Shown: positions 50,903-63,600 of the stretch, in pieces
How the letters are laid out: each line of letters opens with the position of its first letter
Position numbering within the stretch: position 1 is the stretch's first letter
Assembly (NCBI GenBank): GCA_963402885.1
Contig: OY727094.1
Location: 20,524,501 to 20,588,500, forward strand
Direction: 5' to 3'
DNA length: 64,000 nt
From: Antedon bifida
Lineage: Eukaryota; Echinodermata; Crinoidea; Comatulida; Antedonidae
The notes under the pieces: generated by a model
Seen by the model: only the letters and a program-made list of their open reading frames with translations
The model's database searches: none
Told to the model about the DNA's origin: nothing
Position numbers and translations under genes: made by a program

Positions 50903-51073
50903 TTCCGCGAGTTCCGCGATATTGTAAGGCTTCCGCGAGTCTCGCGATATTAATTAATATTCATGAGTTCCGCGAGAAAATCAAGCTTGAATGATTTTGC
51001 CTCATTACCGCAAGAGACGTTCACTTTCATGGTTGAGTAAGTAATAGAGTATGTAATCGCGGAACTCGCGGAA
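50903..51073. promoter_or_regulatory. Right subterminal CGCGAGTTCCGCG motif cluster
   Basis: Copies at 50903-50920 (TTCCGCGAGTTCCGCGAT), 50931-50950 (TTCCGCGAGTCTCGCGATAT), 50965-50977 (GAGTTCCGCGAGA) and 51056-51073 (in the terminal repeat). They mirror the left cluster in content but not in exact spacing, as expected for subterminal protein-binding repeats. Confidence 0.7.
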
Positions 51074-51094
51074 AATTAGTTTTTGGACGGCCCC
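51055..51094 (-). repeat. Right terminal inverted repeat (40 bp)
   Basis: Reverse complement of the left terminus without mismatch. It ends GGACGGCCCC against the duplicated TAA. Confidence 0.97.
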
Positions 51095-51097
51095 TAA
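51095..51097. repeat. Target-site duplication TAA, right
   Basis: TAAGCAC follows the terminal CCCC of the element, repeating the TAA at 39209-39211. Flanking bases beyond these three do not repeat, so the duplication is 3 bp. Confidence 0.93.
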
Positions 51098-51622
51098 GCA
51101 CTTTGGTGTTTTTATGTTAACAAGTTTTTTCGAAAATCACAAAATGGTCTAAAACGTCTCCAAATGCGATTTGAAGCTATTCTAAGCACTTTGGGGTTTT
51201 TATGTTAACAAGTTTTTTCGAAAATCACAAAATGGTCTAAAACGTCTCCAAATGCGATTTGAAGCTATTCTAAGCACTTTGATGTTTTTATGTTAACAAG
51301 TTTTTTCGAAAATCACAAAATGGTCTAAAACGTTTCCAAATGCGATTTGAAGCTATTCTAAGCACTTTGGTGTTTTTATGTTAACAAGTTTTTTCGAAAA
51401 TCACAAAATGGTCTAAAACGTCTCCAAATGCGATTTGAAGCTATTCTAAGCACTTTGGGGTTTTTATGTTAACAAGTTTTTTCGAAAATCACAAAATGGT
51501 CTAAAACGTCTCCAAATGCGATTTGAAGCTATTCTGTACACTTTGATGTTTTTATGGTAACAAGTTTTTTCGAAAATCACAAAATGGTCTAAAACGTCTC
51601 CAAATGCGATTTGAAGCTCTTC
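51095..51622. repeat. 264-bp tandem duplication beside the insertion
   Basis: Three monomers (264 bp) starting at 51095 are repeated from 51359: TAAGCACTTTGGTG, then TTTGGGG. The paralogous block at 9464 has this stretch only once. The second unit preserves another empty target (CGTTTCC ... ATTCTAAGCAC at 51331-51365). Confidence 0.8.
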
Positions 51623-54600
51623 TAAGCACTTTGGTGTTTTTATGTTAACAAGTTTTTTCGAAAATCACAAAATGGTCTAAAATGTCTCCAAATGCGATTT
51701 GAAGGTATTCTGTACACTTTGATGTTTAGAGTGAAAAATTTTTGTCGAAATGCTCAAAATGGTCTAAAACGTTTTTAAATACGATATTAAGCTATTTTGT
51801 GCTCTTTGATGTTTTTGTGTGAAAATTTTTTGTAGAAATGCTTAAATTGGTCTAAAACGTTTTTAAATACGATATTAAGCTATTTTGTGCCCTTTGATGT
51901 TTTTGTGTGAAAAGTTTTATCGAAATGCTCAAAATGGTCTAAAACGGTTTCTAATGTGATTTTAAGCACTTTGATGTTTTTGTGTAACCAACTTTTTTTG
52001 AAAATCACAAAATGTTCTAAAACGTCTCCAAATGCGATTTGAAGCTATTCTAAGCACTTTGGTGTTTTTATGTTAACAAGTTTTTTCGAAAATCACAAAA
52101 TGGTCTAAAACGTCTCCAAATGCGATTTGAAGCTATTCTAAGTACTTTGGTGTTTTTATGTTAACATGTTTTTTCGAAAATCACAAAATGGTCTAAAACG
52201 TCTCCAAATGCTATTTGAAGCTATTCTAAGCACTTTGGTGTTTTTATGTTAACAAGTTTTTTCGAAAATCACAAAATGGTCTAAAACGTTTTTAAATACG
52301 ATATTAAGCTATTTTGTGCTCTTTGATGTTTTTGTGTAAAAAATTTTTGTCGAAATGCTCAAAATGGTCTAAAACGTTTTTAAATACGATATTAAGCTAT
52401 TTTGTGTCCTTTTATGTTTTTGTGTGAAAAGTTTAATCGAAATGCTCAAAATGGTCTAAAACGGTTTCTAATGTGAATTTAAGCACTTTGATGTTTTTGT
52501 GTAACCAAGTTTTTTTGAAATTCACAAAATGGTCTAAAACGTCTCCAAATGCGATTTGAAGCTATTCTAAGCACTTTGATGTTTTTATGTTAACAAGTTT
52601 TTTCGAAAATCACAAAATGGTCTAAAACGTCTCCAAATGCGATTTGAAGCTATTCTAAGCACTTTGGTGTTTTTATGTTAACAAGTTTTTTCGAAAATCA
52701 CAAAATGGTCTAAAACGTCTCCAAATGCGATTTGAAGCTATTCTAAGCACTTTGGTGTTTTTATGTTAACAAGTTTTTTCGAAAATCACAAAATGGTCTA
52801 AAACGTCTCCAAATGCGATTTGAAGCTATTCTAAGCACTTTGGTGTTTTTATGTTAACAAGTTTTTTCGAAAATCACAAAATGGTCTAAAACGTCTCCAA
52901 ATGCGATTTGAAGCTATTCTAAGCACTTTGGTGTTTTTATGTTAACAAGGTTTTTCGAAAATCACAAAATGGTCTAAAACGTCTCCAAATGCGATTTGAA
53001 GCTATTCTAATCACTTTGGTGTTTTTATGTTAACAAGTTTTTTCGAAAATCACAAAATGGTCTAAAACGTCTCCAAATTCGATTTGAAGCTATTCTAAGC
53101 ACTTTGGTGTTTTTATTTTAACAAGTTTTTTCGAAAATCACAAAATGGTCTAAAACGTCTCCAAATGCGATTTGAAGCTATTCTAAGCACTTTGGTGTTT
53201 TTATGTTAATAAGTTTTTTTCGAAAATCACAAAATGGTCTAGAATGTCTCCAAATGCGATTTGAAGCTATTCTGTACACTTTGATGTTTTGTGTGAAAAA
53301 TTTTTGTCGAAATGCTCAAAATGGTCTAAAACGTTTTTAAATACGATATTAAGCTATTTTGTGCTCTTTGATGTTTTTGTGTGAAAAATTTTTGTCGAAA
53401 TGCTTAAATTGGTCTAAAACGGTTTCTAATGTGATTTTAAGCACTTTGATGTTTTTGTTTAACCAAGTTTTTTTGAAAATCACAAAATGGTCTAAAATGT
53501 CTAAAAATGCGATTTGAAGCTATTCTAAGCACTTTGGTGTTTTTATGTTAACAAGTTTTTTTGAAAATCACAAAATGGTCTAAAACGTCTCTAAATACGA
53601 TTTGAAGCTATTCTAAGCACTTTGGTGTTTTTATGTTAACAAATTTTTTCGAAAATCACAAAATGGTCTAAAACGTCTCCAAATGCGATTTGAAGCTATT
53701 CTTAGCACTTTGGTGTTTTTATGTTAACAAGTTTTTCGAAAATCACAAAATGGTCTAAAACGTCTCCAAATGCGATTTGAAGCTATTCTAAGCACTTTGA
53801 TGTTTTTATGTTAACAAGTTTTTTCGAAAATCACAAAATGGTCTAAAACGTCTCCAAATGCGATTTGAAGCTATTCTAAGCACTTTGGTGTTTTTATGTT
53901 AACAAGTTTTTTCGAAAATCACAAAATGGTCTAAAACGTCTCCAAATGCGATTTGAAGCTATTCTAAGCACTTTGGTGTTTTCATGTTAACAAGTTTTTT
54001 CGAAAATCACAAAATGGTCTAAAATGTCTCCAAATGCGATTTGAAGCTATTCTGTACACTTTGATGTTTTGTGTGAAAAATTTTTGTCGAAATGCTCAAA
54101 ATGGTCTAAAACGTCTCCAAATGCGATTTGAAGCTATTCTAAGCACTTTGGTGTTTTTATGTTAACAGGTTTTTTCGAAAATCACAAAATGGTCTAAAAT
54201 GTCTCCAAATGCGATTTGAAGCTATTCTAAGCACTTTGGTGTTTTTATGTTAAAAAGTTTTTTCGAAATTCACAAAATTGTCTAAAACGTCTCCAAATGC
54301 GATTTGAAGCTATTCTTAGCACTTTGGTGTATAAATGTTAACAAGTTTTTTGGAAAATCACAAAATGGTCTAAAACGTCTCCAAATGCGATTTGAAGTTA
54401 TTCTTAGCACTTTGGTGTTTTTATGTTAAAAAAATTTTTCGAAAATCACAAAATAGTCTAAAACGTCTCCAAATGCGATTTGAAGCTATTCTGTACACTT
54501 TGATGTTTTTATGTTAACAAGTTTTTTCGAAAATCACAAAATGGTCTAAAACGTCTCCAAATGCGATTTGAAGCTATTCTGTACACTTTGATGTTTTGTG

Positions 54601-57600
54601 TGAAAAATTTTTGTCGAAATGCTCAAAATGGTCTAAAACGTTTTTAAATACTATATTAAGCTATTTTGTGCTCTTTGATGTTTTTGTGTGAAAATTTTTT
54701 GTCGAAATGCTTAAATTGGTCTAAAACGTTTTTAAATACGATATTAAGCTATTTTTGTGCCCTTTGATGTTTTTGTGTGAAAAGTTTTATCGAAATGCTC
54801 AAAATGGTCTAAAATGGTTTCTAATGTGATTTTAAGCACTTTGATGTTTTTGTGTAACCAAGTTTTTTTGAAAATCACAAAATGGTCTAAAACGTCTCCA
54901 AATGCGATTTGAAGCTATTCTAAGCACTTTGGTGTTTTTATGTTAACATGTTTTTTCGAAAATCACAATATGGTCTAAAACGTCTCCAAATGCGATTTGA
55001 AGCTATTCTAAGCACTTTGGTGTTTTTATGTTATCAAGTTTTTTCGAAAATCACAAAATGGTCTAAAACGTTTTTAAATACGATATTAAGCTATTTTGTG
55101 CTCTTTGATGTTTTTGTGTAAAAAAATTTAGTCGAAATGTTCAAAATGGTCTAAAACGTTTTTAAATACGATATTAAGCTATTTTGTGTCCTTTTATGTT
55201 TTTGTGTGAAAAGTTTAATCGAAATGCTCAAAATGGTCTAAAACGGTTTCTAATGTGATTTTAAGCACTTTGATGTTTTTGTGTAACCAAGTTTTTTTGA
55301 AAATCACAAAATGGTATAAAACGTCTCCAAATGCGATTTGAAGCTATTCTATGCACTTTGGTGTTTTTATGTTAACAAGTTTTTTCGAAAATCACAAAAT
55401 GGTCTAAAACGTCTCCAAATGCGATTTGAAGCTATTCTAAGCACTTTGGTGTTTTTATGTTAACATGTTTTTTCGAAAATCACAAAATGGTCTAAAATGT
55501 CTCCAAATGCGATTTGGAGCTATTCTAAGCACTTTGGTGTTTTTATGTTAACAAGTTTTTTCGAAAATCACAAAATTGTCTAAAACGTTTTTAAATACGA
55601 TATTAAGCTATTTTGTGCTCTTTGATGTTTTTGTGTAAAAAACTTTTGTCGAAATGCTCAAAATGGTCTAAAACGTTTTTAAATACGATATTAAGCTATT
55701 TTGTGTCCTTTGATGTTTTTGTGTGAAAAGTTTAATCGAAATGCTCAAAATGGTCTAAAACGGTTTCTAATGTGAATTTAAGCACTTTGATGTTTTTGTG
55801 TAACCAAGTTTTTTTGAAAATCACAAAATGGTCTAAAACGTCTCCAAATGCGATTTGAAGCTATTCTAAGCACTTTGGTGTTTTTATGTTAACAAGTTTT
55901 ATCGAAAATCACAAAATGGTCTAAAACGTCTCCAAATGCGATTTGAAGCTATTCTAAGCACTTTGGTGTTTTTATGTTAACATGTTTTTTCGAAAATCAC
56001 AAAATGGTCTAAAATGTCTCCAAATGCGATTTGAAGCTATTCTAAGCACTTTGGTGTTTTTATGTTAACAAGTTTTTTCGAAAATCACAAAATGGTCTAA
56101 AACGTTTTTAAATACGATATTAAGCTATTTTGTGTCCTTTTATGTTTTTGTGTGAAAAGTTTAATCGAAATGCTCAAAATGGTCTAAAACGGTTTCTAAT
56201 GTGAATTTAAGCACTTTGATGTTTTTGTGTAACCAAGTTTTTTTGAAAATCACAAAATGGTCTAAAACGTCTCCAAATGCGATTTGAAGCTATTCTGTAC
56301 ACTTTGATATTTTTATGTTAAAAAGTTTTTTCGAAATTCACAAAATGGTCTAAAACGTCTCCAAATGCGATTTGAAGCTATTCTTAGCACTTTGGTGTAT
56401 AAATGTTAACAAGTTTTTTGGAAAATCACAAAATGGTCTAAAACGTCTCCAAATTCGATTTGAAGCTATTCTAAGCACTTTGGTGTTTTTATGTTAACAA
56501 GTTTTTTCGAAAATCACAAAATAGTCTAAAATGTCTCCAAATGCGATTTGAAGCTATTCTGTACACTTTGATGTTTTGTGTGAAAAGTTTTGTCGAAATG
56601 CTCAAAATGGTCTAAAACGGTTTCTAATGTGATTTTAAGCACTTTGATGTTTTTGTGTAACCAAGTTTCATCGAAATCCTCAAAATGGTCTAAAACGTCT
56701 CCAAATGCGATTTGAAGCTATTCTAAGCACTTTGGTGTTTTTATGTTAACAAGTTTTTTCGAAAATCACAAAATGCTCTAAAATGTCTCCAAATGCGATT
56801 TGAAGCTATTCTAAGCACTTTGGTGTTTTTATGTCAACAAGTTTTTTCGAAAATCCCAAAATGGTCTAAAACGTCTCCAAATGCGATTTGAAGCTATTCT
56901 AAGCACTTTGGTGTTTTTATGTTAACAAGTTTTTTCGAAAATCACAAAATGGTCTAAAACGTCTCCAAATGCGATTTGAAGCTATTCTAAGCACTTTGGT
57001 GTTTTTATGTTAACAAGTTTTTTCGAAAATCACAAAATGGTCTCAAATGTCTCCAAATGCGATTTGAAGCTATTCTAAGCACTTTGGTGTTTTTATGTTA
57101 ACAAGTTTTTTCGAAAATCACAAAATGGTCTAAAATGTCTCCAAATGCGATTTGAAGCTATTCTGTACACTTTGGTGTTTTTATGTTAACAAGTTTTTTC
57201 GAAAATCACAAAATGGTCTAAAACGTCTCCAAATGCGATTTGAAGCTATTCTAAGCACTTTGGTGTTTTTATGTTAACAAGGTTTTTCGAAAATCACAAA
57301 ATGGTCTAAAATGACTAAAAATGCGATTTGAAGCTATTCTAAGCACTTTGGTGTTTTTATGTTAACAAGTTTTTTCAAAAATCACAAAATGGTCTAAAAC
57401 GTCTCCAAATGCGATTTGAAGCTATTCTAAGCACTTTGATGTTTTTATGTTAACAAGTTTTTTTGAAAATCACAAAATGGTCTAAAACGTCTCCAAATGC
57501 GATTTGAAGCTATTCTAAGCACTTCGGTGTTTTTATGTTAACATATTTTTTCGAAAATCACAAAATGGTCTAAAATGTCTCCAAATGCGATTTGAAGCTA

Positions 57601-60600
57601 TTCTGTACACTTTGATGTTTTGTGTGAAAATTTTTTGTCGAAATGCTCAAAATGGTCTAAAACGGTTTCTAATGTGATTTTAAGCATTTTGATATTTTTG
57701 TGTAACCAAGTTTTTTTGAAAATCACAAAATGGTCTAAAACGTCTCCAAATGCGATTTGAAGCAATTCTAAGCACTTTGGTGTTTTTATGTTAACAAGTT
57801 TTTTCGAAAATCACAAAATGGTCTAAAATGTCTCCAAATGCGATTTGAAGCTATTCTGTACACTTTGATGTTTAGAGTGAAAAATTTTTGTCGAAATGCT
57901 CAAAATGGTCTAAAACGTTTTTAAATACGACATTAAGCTATTTTGTGCTCTTTGATGTTTTTGTGTGAAAAATTTTTGTCGAAATGCTTAAATTGGTCTA
58001 AAACGTTTTTAAATACGATATTAAGCTATTTTGTGCCCTTTGATGTTTTTGTGTGAAAAGTTTTATCGAAATGCTCAAAATGGTCTAAAACGGTTTCTAA
58101 TGTGATTTTAAGCACTTTGATGTTTTTGTGTAACCAACTTTTTTTGAAAATCACAAAATGGTCTAAAACGTCTCCAAATGCGATTTGAAGCTATTCTAAG
58201 CACTTTGGTGTTTTTATGTTAACAAGTTTTTTCGAAAATCACAAAATGGTCTAAAACGTCTCCAAATGCGATTTGAAGCTATTCTAAGCACTTTGGTGTT
58301 TTTATGTTAACATGTTTTTTCGAAAATCACAAAATGGTCTAAAACGTCTCCAAATGCGATTTGAAGCTATTCTAAGCACTTTGGTGTTTTTATGTTAACA
58401 AGTTTTTTCGGAAATCACAAAATGGTCTAAAACGTTTTTAAATACGATATTAAGCTATTTTGTGTCCTTTTATGTTTTTGTGTGAAAAGTTTAATCGAAA
58501 TGCTCAAAATGGTCTAAAACGGTTTCTAATGTGAATTTAAGCACTTTGATGTTTTTGTGTAACCAAGTTTTTTTGAAATTCACAAAATGGTCTAAAACGT
58601 CTCCAAATGCGATTTGAAGCTATTCTGTACACTTTGATATTTTTATGTTAAAAAGTTTTTTCGAAATTCACAAAATGGTCTAAAACGTCTCCAAATGCGA
58701 TTTGAAGCTATTCTTAGCACTTTGGTGTTTTTATGTTAACAAGTTTTTTCGAAAATCACAAAATGGTCTAAAACGTCTCCAAATGCGATTTGAAGCTATT
58801 CTAAGCACTTTGGTGTTTTTATGTTAACAAGTTTTTTCGAAAATCACAAAATGGTCTAAAACGTCTCCAAATGCGATTTGAAGCTATTCTAAGCACTTTG
58901 GTGTTTTTATGTTAACAAGGTTTTTCGAAAATCACAAAATGGTCTAAAACGTCTCCAAATGCGATTTGAAGCTATTCTAAGCACTTTGGTGTTTTTATGT
59001 TAACAAGTTTTTTCGAAAATCACAAAATGGTCTAAAACGTCTCCAAATTCGATTTGAAGCTATTCTAAGCACTTTGGTGTTTTTATTTTAACAAGTTTTT
59101 TCGAAAATCACAAAATGGTCTAAAACGTCTCCAAATGCGATTTGAAGCTATTCTAAGCACTTTGGTGTTTTTATGTTAATAAGTTTTTTCGAAAATCACA
59201 AAATGGTCTAGAATGTCTCCAAATGCGATTTGAAGCTATTCTGTACACTTTGATGTTTTGTGTGAAAAATTTTTGTCGAAATGCTCAAAATGGTCTAAAA
59301 CGTTTTTAAATACGATATTAAGCTATTTTGTGCTCTTTGATGTTTTTGTGTGAAAATTTTTTGTCGAAATGCTTAAATTGGTCTAAAACGTTTTTAAATA
59401 CGATATTAAGCTATTTTTGTGCCCTTTGATGTTTTTTTGTGAAAAGTTTTATCGAAATGCTCAAAATGGTCTAAAATGGTTTCTAATGTGATTTTAAGCA
59501 CTTTGATGTTTTTGTGTAACCAAGTTTTTTTGAAAATCACAAAATGGTCTAAAACGTCTCCAAATGCGATTTGAAGCTATTCTAAGCACTTTGGTGTTTT
59601 TATGTTAACATGTTTTTTCGAAAATCACAATATGGTCTAAAATGTCTCCAAATGCGATTTGAAGCTATTCTAAGCACTTTGGTGTTTTTATGTTATCAAG
59701 TTTTTTCGAAAATCACAAAATGGTCTAAAACGTTTTTAAATACGATATTAAGCTATTTTGTGCTCTTTGATGTTTTTGTGTAAAAAAATTTTGTCGAAAT
59801 GCTCAAAATGGTCTAAAACGTTTTTAAATACGATATTAAGCTATTTTGTGTCCTTTTATGTTTTTGTGTGAAAAGTTTAATCGAAATGCTCAAAATGGTC
59901 TAAAACGGTTTCTAATGTGATTTTAAGCACTTTGATGTTTTTGTGTAACCAAGTTTTTTTGAAAATCACAAAATGGTATAAAACGTCTCCAAATGCGATT
60001 TGAAGCTATTCTATGCACTTTGATGTTTTTATGTTAACAAGTTTTTTCGAAAATCACAAAATGGTCTAAAACGTCTCCAAATGCGATTTGAAGCTATTCT
60101 AAGCACTTTGGTGTTTTTATGTTAACAAGTTTTTTCGAAAATCACAAAATGGTCTAAAACGTCTCCAAATGCGATTTGAAGCTATTCTAAGCACTTTGGT
60201 GTTTTCATGTTAACAAGTTTTTTCGAAAATCACAAAATGGTCTAAAATGTCTCCAAATGCGATTTGAAGCTATTCTGTACACTTTGATGTTTTGTGTGAA
60301 AAATTTTTGTCGAAATGCTCAAAATGGTCTAAAACGTCTCCAAATGCGATTTGAAGCTATTCTAAGCACTTTGGTGTTTTTATGTTAACAAGTTTTTTCG
60401 AAAATCACAAAATGGTCTAAAATGTCTCCAAATGCGATTTGAAGCTATTCTAAGCACTTTGGTGTTTTTATGTTAAAAAGTTTTTTCGAAATTCACAAAA
60501 TGGTCTAAAACGTCTCCAAATGCGATTTGAAGCTATTCTTAGCACTTTGGTGTATAAATGTTAACAAGTTTTTTGGAAAATCACAAAATGGTCTAAAACG

Positions 60601-63600
60601 TCTCCAAATGCGATTTGAAGCTATTCTTAGCACTTTGGTGTTTTTATGTTAAAAAAATTTTTTGAAAATCACAAAATGGTCTAAAACGTCTCCAAATGCG
60701 ATTTGAAGCTATTCTGTACACTTTGATATTTTTATGTTAAAAAGCTTTTTCGAAATTCACAAAATGGTCTAAAACGTCTCCAAATGCGATTTGAAGCTAT
60801 TCTAAGCACTTTGGTGTTTTTATGTTAACAAGGTTTTTCGAAAATCACAAAATGGTCTCAAATATCTAAAAATGCTATTTGAAGCTATTCTAAGCACTTT
60901 GGTGTTTTTATGTTAACAAGTTTTTTCGAAAATCACAAAATGGTCTAAAACGTCTCCAAATGCGATTTGAAGCTATTCTAAGCACTTTGGTGTTTTTATG
61001 TTAACAAGTTTTTTCGGAAATCACAAAATGGTCTAAAACGTCTCCAAATGCGATTTGAAGCTATTCTGTACACTTTGATGTTTTTATGTTAACAAGTTTT
61101 TTCGAAAATCACAAAATGGTCTAAAACGTCTCCAAATGCGATTTGAAGCTATTCTAAGCACTTTGGTGTTTTTCTGTTAACAAGTTTTTTCGAAAATCAC
61201 AAAATGGTCTAAAACGTCTCCAAATGCGATTTGAAGATCTTCTAAGCACTTTGGTGTTTTTATGTTAACAAGTTTTTTCGAAAATCACAAAATGGTCTAA
61301 AATGTCTCCAAATGCGATTTGAAGCTATTCTGTACACTTTGATGTTTAGAGTGAAAAATTTTTGTCGAAATGCTCAAAATGGTCTAAAACGTTTTTAAAT
61401 ACGATATTAAGCTATTTTGTGCTCTTTGGTGTTTTTGTGTGAAAATTTTTTGTCGAAATGCTTAAATTGGTCTAAAACGTTTTAAAATACGATATTAAGC
61501 TATTTTGTGCCCTTTGATGTTTTTGTGTGAAAAGTTTTATCGAAATGCTCAAAATGGTCTAAAACGGTTTCTAATTTGATTTTAAGCACTTTGATGTTTT
61601 TGTGTAACCAACTTTTTTCGAAAATCACAAAATGGTCTAAAACGTCTCCAAATGCGATTTGAAGCTATTCTAAGCACTTTGGTGTTTTTATGTTAACATG
61701 TTTTTTCGAAAATCACAAAATGGTCTAAAATGTCTCCAAATGCGATTTGAAGCTATTCTTAGCACTTTGGTGTTTTTATGTTAACAAGTTTTTTCGTGAA
61801 TCATAAAATGGTCTAAAACGTCTCCAAATGCGTTTTGAAGCTATTCTAAGCACTTTGGTGTTTTTATGTTAACAAGTTATTTCGAAAATCACAAAATGGT
61901 CTAAAACGTATCCAAATGCGATTTGAAGCTATTCTAAGCACTTTGGTGTTTTTATGTTAACAAGTTTTTTTGAAAATCACAAAATGGTCCAAAACGTCTC
62001 CAAATGCGATTTGAAGCCATTCTAAGCACTTTGGTGTTTTTATGTTAACAAGTTATTTCGAAAATCACAAAATGGTCTAAAATGTCTCCAAATGCGATTT
62101 GAAGCTATTCTAAGCACTTTGTTGTTTTTATGTTAACAAGTTTTTTCGAAAATCACAAAATGGTCTAAAACGTCTCCAAATGCGATTTGAAGCTATTCTA
62201 AGCACTTTGGTGTTTTTATGTTAACAAGTTTTTTCGAAAATCACAAAATGGTCTAAAATGTCTCCAAATGCGATTTAAAGCTATTCTGTACACTTTGATG
62301 TTTTGTGTGAAAAATGTTTGTCGAAATGCTCAAAATGGTCTAAAACGTTTTTAAATACGATATTAAGCTATTTTGTGCTCTTTGATGTTTTTGTGTGAAA
62401 AATTTTTGTCGAAATGCTCAAAATGGTCTAAAACGTTTTTAAATACGATATTAAGCTATTTTGTGCCCTTTGATGTTTTTGTGTGAAAAGTTTTATCGAA
62501 ATGCTCAAAATGGTCTAAAACGGTTTCTAATGTGATTTTAAGCACTTTGATGTTTTTGTGTAACCAAGTTTCATCGAAATCCTCAAAATGGTCTAAAACG
62601 TCTCCAAATGCGATTTGAAGCTATTCTAAGCACTTTGGTGTTTTTATGTTAACAAGTTTTTTCGAAAATCACAAAATGCTCTAAAATGTCTCAAAATGCG
62701 ATTTGAAGCTATTCTAAGCACTTTGGTGTTTTTATGTTAACAAGTTTTTTCGAAAATCACAAAATGGTCTAAAATGTCTCCAAATGCGATTTGAAGCTTT
62801 TCTAAGCACTTTGATGTTTTGTGTGAAAAATTTTTGTCGAAATGCTCGAAATGGTCTAAAACGTTTTTAAATACGATATTAAGCTATTTTGTGCTCTTTG
62901 ATGTTTTTGTGTAAAAAATGTTTGTCGAAATGCTCAAAATGGTCTAAAACGTTTTTAAATACGATATTAAGCTATTTTGTGTCCTTTTATGTATTTGTGT
63001 GAAAAGTTTAATCGAAATGCTCAAAATGGTCTAAAACGGTTTCTAATGTGAATTTAAGCATTTTGATGTTTTTGTGTAACCAAGTTTTTTTGAAAATCAC
63101 AAAATGGTCTAAAACGTCTCCAAATGCGATTTGAAGCTATTCTGTACACTTTGATGTTTTTATGTTAAAAAGTTTTTTCGAAAATCACAAAATGGTCTAA
63201 AACGTCTCCAAATGCGATTTGAAGCTATTCTTAGCACTTTGGTGTTTTTATGTTAACAAGTTTTTCGAAAATCACAAAATGGTCTAAAACGTCTCCAAAT
63301 GCGATTTGAAGCTATTCTAAGCACTTTGATGTTTTTATGTTAACAAGTTTTTCGAAAATCACAAAATGGTCTAAAACGTCTCCAAATGCGATTTGAAGCT
63401 ATTCTAAGCACTTTGGTGTTTTTATGTTAACAAGGTTTTTCGAAAATCATAAAATGGTCTAAAATGTCTAAAAATGCGATTTGAAGCTATTCTAAGCACT
63501 TTGGTGTTTTTATGTTAACTAGTTTTTTCAAAAATCACAAAATGGTCTAAAACGTCTCCAAATGCGATTTGAAGCTATTCTAAGCACTTTGGTGTTTTTG

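Larger units (their letters stand above)
39212..51094. mobile_element. Complete DNA transposon, two genes, TIR 40 bp, TSD TAA
   Basis: An 11,883-bp element sits inside the satellite. Its ends are perfect 40-bp inverted repeats beginning GGGGCCGTCC, and it is flanked by a direct TAA. Paralogous satellite at 9464-9466 shows the same flanks with a single TAA. It encodes a DDE transposase and a BEN-domain protein, both on the minus strand and both spliced. Identical repeats and open genes suggest a recent, perhaps still functional, insertion. The 3-bp duplication with a GGG end fits Zator and PIF/Harbinger as I remember them. The transposase motifs favour the Zator/ISAZ013-like side, but the family is not certain. 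Confidence 0.95.

Noticed and set aside
39212-51094. Maverick/Polinton or other virus-like large element
   Set aside because: The target duplication is 3 bp rather than 6, and no polymerase, integrase, ATPase or capsid genes are visible; only the DDE transposase and BEN protein are.
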